From: Toxonevra muliebris
Taxonomy: Eukaryota; Arthropoda; Insecta; Diptera; Pallopteridae
NCBI GenBank assembly: GCA_963691655.1
Contig: OY829328.1
Location: forward strand, 8,708,204 to 8,772,203
DNA: 64,000 bases
Direction of reading: 5' to 3'
Positions 57,390-64,000 of the stretch are shown here, in pieces (within the stretch, counting starts at the first letter, position 1; every line of letters begins with the position of its first letter). The notes under the pieces are model-generated. The model made no database searches, was not told the origin of the DNA, and saw only the letters and a program-made list of their open reading frames with translations. A program made the position numbers and the translations under genes.

Positions 57390-59248
57390 TCATACCGATG
57401 TTTCTGAATTGAGTTTCAACACAAATTTGTTGCTCTTGGGATCGACAACTTCCTCAGCGATATTGAAATGAGGCAACTTGTGTATGGACACCATAAGTGA
57501 CACATCGTTCTGTATCAACTGAAAGGTGCATTCACTTGCAATGGGGCGCGACACCAGTTCGTCACATATCAGTGACCATGACTGTACCCAACGACGTTCC
57601 TTTTCGCTCTGCAAGACCGGCGTTTCGGTTAAGTATGGTTCGAGAAAGGCGCGAGGCGATAAATCATGCTTGAGGCAGTGTGCCAAATGCTTGAGAATGC
57701 TTTCAAAAGTGTGACGTGGTTGCTGTCGTGTCACTCGCAAGTACTTTTGCAACGCACGCGCCATAGAGGGGAAGACAGCTTGCGCCGCTTCTTGCGGATC
57801 GAGTGGCACAGCAGGCGCTGGTTCATTGTGTATGCGTTTTATGTGCGTGAATGCTTCTTCGGCAGCTGTGATGAGGCGAGCACGACGTTTTTTCACTCTT
57901 CGTTCGTATTCATGTTCTTCGTAAAAACGCTCATTATGCGACGAGTCGCGACGTCGCGCATTCGCTGCTAACACTGCACGACTTTGACTTTGTTGCTGCG
58001 CATTGCTAACGCCGTCAACTTCGTAGTATTTGAAACTAGTAGAGATTTTATTGCGCTGCGATTTTGAGATAGGTATACGCTCCAGATACGGATTAAAGAT
58101 GGGAAAATCAACATAATAACGTTGTAACACCCAGACTGCAGCACGCTGAATGCTTAATTGACCGAGCGTATAGGAATTAGAAATGCCATCTGGTGAGCGT
58201 ATGATTTTCACATAATACATTGGCTGATTGTGACGCAGTTCAAGCAGTACAACAGCAATGTAATGAATGAAGAGTAATGTGTCAACAAAATTTGTGGCGT
58301 ATGCAACCAAAGATTTATAATCGAGTGCATCACCTCCCGTCTCCACCACGATTTTAGCGCCGTTGGTGACCTTAAATCATGTACAGTAATTTTAAAATAA
58401 TAAAGATTGGAAATTTAAATTAGACTGGACTCACCTGCACAATATAGAACAGCCAATATGCGAAAGTGCAAATCGTTACTAATAGTAGTACTATCGCGCG
58501 GAAAAGAAAGATGCGTGGCATAGTTGCGGAAGAACGACGAAGAAACAAAGCCCACAAGCCAATTGCAAGCAGAACGAGACGAGCAGTCAGTGAAACCAGC
58601 AAACCCTTGCACTCGCTACTGCAAGCAAGCAATTGTGTGCGCACAGTCTGTGCCAATTCGGGATGGTCGAATGAAGAGGGGAAAAAACCCATACGAGGCA
58701 TCACAACCATCGCCACTGGTGAAAAGAATGATACGAAACCCAGCATCAGCGAGAATGCAGATTCAACATAACGGCGGCAGGCAAATCCAAATCCAGCATC
58801 GTTTTCTCGGTGCCATGCATTGTTGATGTCTTCCATGGAAATGCTCTGCTCGGAGGTGTTACCTGTTACAGCTGTAGTGTTTTCACCCCAGTTTTCGTCC
58901 TGTGGCAATATTTGTACTTCGATAATCTCTTGCCCATCCCGGTTATCTTCACCTGCAGCCAGAATTAGCGTTAACACAAATACAATCGATATCCACCATT
59001 GGTTTTTGCTTACCTGTCATGTTAATGCTGGTCTGAAAGGGTGCCATTTCGACCCCACGATGATGTTGCCCACCTTTACCCGATTTGGAATGTGTGCTAC
59101 GATGAGAATGTCGCGTACGATCACGATGATATCCGTTGTTTACGGAACCGCCAGTTCCCCCTACACCACTACCGTTATTGCTGTTGATATGATTCCGTGA
59201 GCGTCGAGAACGTCCACTATGTTCTGATTTAACGGATTCGTTTTCCAT
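57390..59248 (-). CDS. Vang: Van Gogh / Strabismus, planar cell polarity membrane protein, 577 aa
   Basis: The exons are 59014-59248, 58435-58952 and 57390-58370 (1734 nt). Vang is a four-pass plasma-membrane protein that works with Prickle opposite Frizzled/Dishevelled. The N-terminal cytoplasmic part starts MENESVKSEHSGRSRRSRN and is rich in Ser, Arg, Gly and His. Four hydrophobic segments lie at about 143-165, 196-216, 226-250 and 276-296. The cytoplasmic C-terminal part includes YYVDFPIFNPYLERIP and ends SETSV, a class I PDZ-binding motif. An in-frame ATG 60 bp upstream (59308) was rejected because the homologous protein begins MENESV. The gene is divergent from Phax. Confidence 0.95.
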
Positions 59249-59896
59249 TGCAGCAATAATCAGGATGGGCAGTTGTACCGTGTGTGGGCGTGTCCAGCCC
59301 AGCCGCACTTACTCACTGCCCACTGTTCAGATATTTGTCTACACACTAACTGTAAAATATCAAGTTTTTTTTTTGCTGGTACGTTTTTAGGCAAAAGGGG
59401 AGCGTTGCAAAGGGTGGATTAGTTCTTTTATTGCAGACGTTGTCGTTTCGTTACACTCCAACAAGTCCCATTAAGTTTTCCACTAGTTTATCTCCATAAA
59501 TGTATACAAAATTCGAGCACTCTACATTTTATTCACATTATTCAAACAAGTAGCAGCATTTTCTACTACTTTTCATTCAATTATTTAATTTATTTGCAAA
59601 ATTTTTTTAAGTAGTAAAAATTATGAGAAAAAATGCCATTGTGGGGAAAAGAATTTTCGGAAACTTCTTCTTATTGGAATATCAATCACAATAGAGTAAT
59701 TACACAAGAATGCAATTTTTGGACTAATGTTTACAAAAGTGTACTATTTTTGTAGCGCCTGCCAAATTTTCTGTCAAAAAGAAAAATTAATGCAACTGTG
59801 AGTGCATAAAAAAAAGAAAAGAGCGAAATAAAAGCGACGAGCTGTGAAACATAGCCAAATTTTATAACAAAGTAATTTGCCCGAGATTCGGTGGAA
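59249..59896. promoter_or_regulatory. Divergent promoter region of Vang and Phax
   Basis: 648 bp lie between two start codons pointing apart. It is likely to hold both 5' UTRs and promoters. Specific sites cannot be assigned by eye. Confidence 0.4.
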
Positions 59897-61582
59897 ATGA
59901 TGGAGGAAATGGTTAACACCTACGAAGTGGATGATGTGGAAGATGGTGAAGTAAATAAAAGCACATTTTTCTTGAAGGGTATTTTCTAATTCTTCTGTTG
60001 CAGCTCTCGCAGAGTTCAGATGAAGTTTACGTTCCTCTTCAACGTCCAAGTACCATGTCAGTGGCTCCAGCGGCTACCGCGATTATAGCCACGGCAGAAT
60101 GTAGTCCTTTAGCAACATGTCATCAATTGCAACGTGCGTTAGAGGAAGATGATCAGGATTCACAGCTAAATAGTAGTTCCTCTTCGTCAGGATCAGAGGA
60201 ATTAGAATCAAAGATCCTTTCGCCAAAACGACGAAAGCGTTTTCGTCGCACAGTGATGGTGCGTGTTCAACCAACCACTGCAGAGGCGCAAGAGAAGCGT
60301 GCACGCTTTAAGAAATATTCTGTGTGGACTGCAGCATTGCAGGAAGATGCACTAACAGAAAACATGCGTAGTTTCGGCGTATCGTTAGACCAAGATCGCA
60401 ATGTTGAGAGTTACGATTTTCGGCGACGAATAAATGGTGGTGACAATTGCCTTAAACGTCGCCTATCGAATTCCACAGATGAACTATCAGCAGACGGAAT
60501 GGAAATGGTATCGACAGCAAAACGTGGTCGCCGTTCATGTCATGGTACAAACGAATCAACACATCGTCGTGCTGTTAAAAGTCGTTTGGGTCATCACAGG
60601 CGCCAGGATGGTGGCACATCTCGTGGTAGACATTGTAGTTCATCACCTGCAACTGGTTCGGACAATTCCTGTTCTTATGATCCACGATTTATTCTAGATT
60701 TAGATGAAATAACTGGGCGTGAAGTCTCCGACATAGCACGAGAGATTGCAAACAAATTATATGAAGAGAAAGACGAACTTTTAGGTAAGAATATATAGAA
60801 TTACTTTTTTATTTAAGTACGCATATTTTATTTCTATAATTACTTTTTTATTTAAGTACGCATTGCTGAAGTTTTAGGTACTGATTTACCCATCGAAATT
60901 TTTAAAGAAACTCAACGTATTGAGGCTGGCGGGGGAATGATGATTATGGTAACGTTGAACTCTTGATGCCAAGTTAAATTGCGATTTATTAATATTATGC
61001 TTTGCTTACAGAATGGTAAACGACGCCGTACGCCTGGCGGTGTATTTTTATTTCTGCTCAAACATCACGAAAAATTAACGTCAGAGCAACACAAAGCCAT
61101 ATTCTCTGAAGAGCGACAAAATGCGAACAAATGGCGAAAAGAGATAAAATCAATGTCGCGCGATCGTAAAGTAGAAGAGTTAAAGAAACGCCTAAGCGAA
61201 CAAGAGAAAGAGTTACCCGCTCTAAGTACACGAAAGGATCACATTCTCCTGGGCTCGGACTTAAGTCTAGTAAATCAAGTTGGGAACTGTACGTTTCATA
61301 TACGTTGCATAGTATGTGGAATATATTTGAGAACATGAATCTGTTCATTTCATTTCAGTGTCTAATCCCCCACCATCACCCGTTGGTAATGAACATAGTC
61401 CAGAGTATAAGCCGCATGCATTAATCAATCATGTTGTATCCGATGTCGATGCTTCTGAACCATCAACATCTGCGTCGGCATTAGCTGCCTTATCATCATC
61501 GTTGGCTTCTCCATCGAAGGAGTTGATTAACTACGACGATGATTTTCTTGACGTAAATTGCGGTGAGATGGATTTCTTCTGA
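59897..61582 (+). CDS. Phax: PHAX, phosphorylated adaptor for snRNA export, 475 aa
   Basis: The exons are 59897-59950, 60004-60784, 60857-60948, 61012-61288 and 61359-61582 (1428 nt). PHAX links cap-binding complex on U snRNA to the exportin CRM1 and is regulated by phosphorylation. The start MMEEMVNTYEVDDVEDGE is acidic. A Ser-rich acidic run (NSSSSSSGSEELES) then adjoins a basic KRRKRFRR segment. The RNA-binding core runs from FILDLDEITGREVSDIAREI through VRIAEVLGTDLPIEIFKETQ to GKRRRTPGGVFLFLLK, the family hallmark. The tail is Ser/Ala-rich and ends in acidic DDDFLDVNCGEMDFF. The intron before exon 3 contains a duplicated acceptor (see 60799-60863). Confidence 0.93.
60799..60863 (+). repeat. 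26-bp direct repeat duplicating a splice acceptor in Phax
   Basis: Two identical 26-bp copies (60799-60824, 60838-60863) each contain TTTATTTAAG|TACGCAT. Only the second gives an open frame (VRIAEVLG). Use of the first would leave a 33-nt intron and run into a stop within about 12 codons. Confidence 0.9.
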
Positions 61583-61928
61583 AAAACGTACTAATGCGCT
61601 TAATTTAATAGTATAGACATACATTATATTTCATATGCATAGTTAGTTTTATAAAGACGGTATAACACAAAAATAACATCGCTTTGATGTAAATTGCTAA
61701 ACATTTTATATGAACAAAAAAACAAATTAAAATAATTGCATATTTTTATTTAAACAATAATTTTATATACAAACGTGTTAAATTTGTAGTTTAGGCGATT
61801 CTTTTGTAAAAAACTTGCGTAAATGCTATTTTCTTAGACCAAATAAGAATAAAATGTATGTAGAATTTTGAGCAGCCGAAATGCAAAACCTTTTATATTA
61901 ACTAGTAGGGGAATATGTGTTAAAACTA
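61583..61928. other. Phax 3' flank
   Basis: Presumed 3' UTR with AATAAGAATAAAATG near 61845. Nothing else seen. Confidence 0.4.
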
Positions 61929-62349
61929 CAGCAGAACTCCTCTAATCTGGATCCTTCCGTAATCCGGCTCGGCCCCGGTTTCACTAGTCCGAGTCGCATG
62001 TTATATAAAACAATAACCCATAATCCAGTAAAATGAGACACTTTTACACGCTTTATTTAATATTCCTTTATACAATGGTGCCTATATAAGGATGCATTCG
62101 CCAAACAAAAGTAACCGATTTTTTAAAATAAAGTTTGAATTTATGTTCCATTACTTTATACCTATTTCTAACGTTTATCTTGAAAGGATTGTTTTAGTTT
62201 TTCTTCGAAATATGTATATATTATTTGTTATAATAAATAAATAAGCATTTTTAAATGTTTTTCCTTTTTAATATGCCTTTGGTAATCCAAGTTCCGAGTA
62301 ATCCGGATTAAGCCGGTTTTAATTGATTCGGATTAGCCAAGTTCTGCTG
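61929..62349. mobile_element. pogo/Tigger-like MITE, 421 bp
   Basis: TA (61927-61928, 62350-62351) flanks CAGCAGAACTCCTCTAATC and, inverse, CAGCAGAACTTGGCTAATCC. Repeated TAATCCGG words follow inside both ends. Ends of the CAGxAGAACxxxxxTAATCC type with TA are typical of pogo/Tigger elements. No coding sequence. Confidence 0.75.
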
Positions 62350-62905
62350 TATATATGCGGAATACTCTGGTAATCTGCAGAGATTGATTGGTTTCTAAAG
62401 CAAATACAAATTATGCAAAATTATATAATGAACTTTCTCATGAAGCTGTAGTGAGTTTCGAATTCAAGTCTGGTGTAAATAAATAATTAAATTTCAATTG
62501 TAAAATTTAGCTGTATTTTTCAAACCCTTTATTACTTTTTCAAAATGGGCAAAAAAGAGTAATGAAATTTTTAATATCGGGAAATTTATAGAGCAAGCAC
62601 CACTGGACTTATTTGTTCAGTGCGTTCACGTTTGGAAAAAATTCCCTACAGAATTTTTTTTTCTTGAGAAAATAGTTTTGACAAGATTTTTAGAAGTGGT
62701 GGTTGTAAAACGCATCGGATGGTGTGGAAATTAGTAAATTTTAAAATTTTTCGTTCAATTTTTCACTCAGGCATAAGTTGGAGTGAATAAAATAAATCTT
62801 CGTAAATAATTTTTGTATATTTGTGAGCTGTGATATTGTAAACTCCATAATTTTACATAGTGGAGCTGTCACAGCCGCACATATATTGTTTGGAATTGTC
62901 TTGAG
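62350..62905. other. Upstream region of the last gene
   Basis: AT-rich DNA containing the presumed promoter and 5' UTR of the gene starting at 62906. Confidence 0.35.
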
Positions 62906-63088
62906 ATGCGTAAGACGCGCTCACAAACGCAGGCAGAAAATGCTAATCGCTCTGCCACAGAACCTACACAAACAATAATAACTAATAATACCAGCAATCG
63001 CGCCGGAACATCTCAAATATCTGGTAGCATTCCCCAAAAACGAAGCGCCCAAGTAGTGGCCAATTATGTAGACCCAGCTAAGTTTAAG
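62906..63088 (+). CDS. Su(var)2-10: First coding exon, probably Su(var)2-10 (PIAS SUMO ligase); rest outside window
   Basis: 61 codons from ATG end at AAG|GTAAGT, phase 0. The residues are MRKTRSQTQAENANRSATEP, then Thr/Ser/Asn-rich sequence, then QKRSAQVVANYVDPAKFK. No domain is contained in this exon. The assignment rests on position: from memory Su(var)2-10 neighbours Phax in Drosophila. It also rests on the basic, Gln/Thr-rich start, which is plausible ahead of a SAP domain. If right, the next exon should encode the SAP domain. It could be another gene. Confidence 0.4.
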
Positions 63089-63935
63089 GTAAGTTTTCAA
63101 AAATTTCCCTTCTTGAATAATTATTATTAAGTAAGCTACAAATATAAATAAAAGGTAATGAAACAATTAAAAAACTGATTGAGAATTTGGTTTTAACCAT
63201 TATGAGAATTTATTGTTTGCTCTTAGCGGCGATTCATTGAATAAATCCTATTAATGAGTGTGTTCAGTTTTTAACATTTATGGACGTATTACGAGAATAT
63301 ACATGCTTATATTGTAGGTATGTTACAATTAAAATATTCGCAATAGTAATTTGCAGAGCCATACATTTTTTAGGTGTAGTAAATACAAGCATGTAGTTAA
63401 GGAATCTCCCAAAACTTTTAGAATCATAAACATGTTTTGTATATACACTTTTCCTCCATCTCCTACCATTTCTCTTGAAAATGGGCTTTTTTTCTATAAT
63501 GTTTGATAAAAAATCAAGTTTTTTGCATTAGAAACAAGCCACTCATACTACGTAAGTAAATAATAAAATCATTTGCTGTTTTAATTGCTTTAGAAATTCA
63601 ATCCCATGTAAAGCCAACAAATTCTTTTTTTTTTTAAATAACTATAAACCCGTTAGAAAATCTTGCGCATAAGACAAAAGTTGAAATTTTGTTGCACTAG
63701 GTAATTTAAGAAAAAATATTGAAATCAGAAGTACTTTATCTCATCAACAAAACTTAAAAAGTAATTACTACAGAACTTTCAGCACTTTCTTTACTTTATA
63801 TCCTAGAAATAAAAATCAATTATTTTTAAGAAAACATTTTTTAACGTTTTGCAATGTTGTATGCCCCACAAGACGTGTTTTGCGCATCGGATAATTATTT
63901 AAATGTTTAATTTAATAGTTAAATGATTAACAACC
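63089..63935. other. Intron 1 of the last gene
   Basis: AT-rich sequence downstream of the donor at 63089. No exon is recognised before the window ends. Confidence 0.35.
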
Positions 63936-64000
63936 ACACGAAGACGGGAATCGAATAGGAACCTCTCGAATGAAAGTCTAGTGCACTACCCACTAGACTA
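63936..64000 (-). pseudogene. tRNA-Glu-like sequence, cut by the window edge
   Basis: Read on the minus strand, TAGTCTAGTGGGTAGTGCAC resembles a D arm. CTAGA-CTTTCAT-TCGAG is a plausible anticodon arm with anticodon TTC (Glu). GGTTCCTATTCGATTCC resembles a B box with extra bases, so the T stem does not pair. It is therefore a degenerate tRNA or the head of a tRNA-derived repeat. The acceptor 5' strand lies outside the window. Confidence 0.4.

Noticed and set aside
59249..59308. Upstream in-frame ATG of Vang (20 extra residues)
   Set aside because: The conserved Vang start is MENESV at 59248, and the upstream residues look like translated leader.

Overview
The window looks like nuclear DNA of a higher fly (Diptera, Brachycera), most probably a tephritid fruit fly. 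Every recognisable gene is the homologue of a Drosophila gene with fly-style short GT-AG introns, but the gene spacing is wide, the DNA is AT-rich and transposon remnants are dense. The species is an inference. No bacterial, viral or organellar genes were seen.

Layout: 1-512 (+) is the last exon of an unrecognised gene. 1813-2838 (-) is a C2H2 zinc-finger gene. 7895-17646 (-) is ariadne-2, an RBR ubiquitin ligase whose 67-bp first exon is separated by an 8-kb intron full of transposons. 20709-21839 (+) is the ADAT3 tRNA deaminase subunit; 21971-22677 (-) is mRpS28; 22922-24388 (+) is a tandem pair of FAM136A-like genes; 26036-26866 (-) is cysteine dioxygenase. After a gene-poor stretch of about 9 kb comes Atg7 (36131-42165, -), which carries a complete two-domain galectin gene (38253-39950, +) on the opposite strand of its largest intron. 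42.4-47.3 kb is a nested pile of transposons. Then follow Mys45A/SDA1 (47749-50072, +), tsu/RBM8A (50353-50912, -), phosphoglucomutase-2 (53354-55334, +), Van Gogh (57390-59248, -), Phax (59897-61582, +) and the first coding exon of a gene that is probably Su(var)2-10/PIAS (62906-63088, +).

The genes are housekeeping or developmental genes rather than one pathway: tRNA editing, mitochondrial translation, sulphur amino-acid catabolism, autophagy, 60S ribosome assembly, exon-junction complex, sugar-phosphate metabolism, planar polarity, snRNA export. From memory of Drosophila, the left block (FAM136A pair, mRpS28, Cdo, Atg7 with its galectin) and the right block (Mys45A, tsu, Pgm2, Vang, Phax, PIAS) are separate neighbourhoods; here they meet across the transposon pile.

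All multi-exon models were built by hand from splice sites and reading phase. Each closes in frame with a length close to what I recall for its fly homologue. The mobile elements were found as inverted repeats flanked by target duplications: Tc1/mariner (DD34E and DD37E by residue count), pogo-like, hAT-like, piggyBac-like, TAA-flanked elements like those of the PIF/Harbinger group, and families I cannot place.
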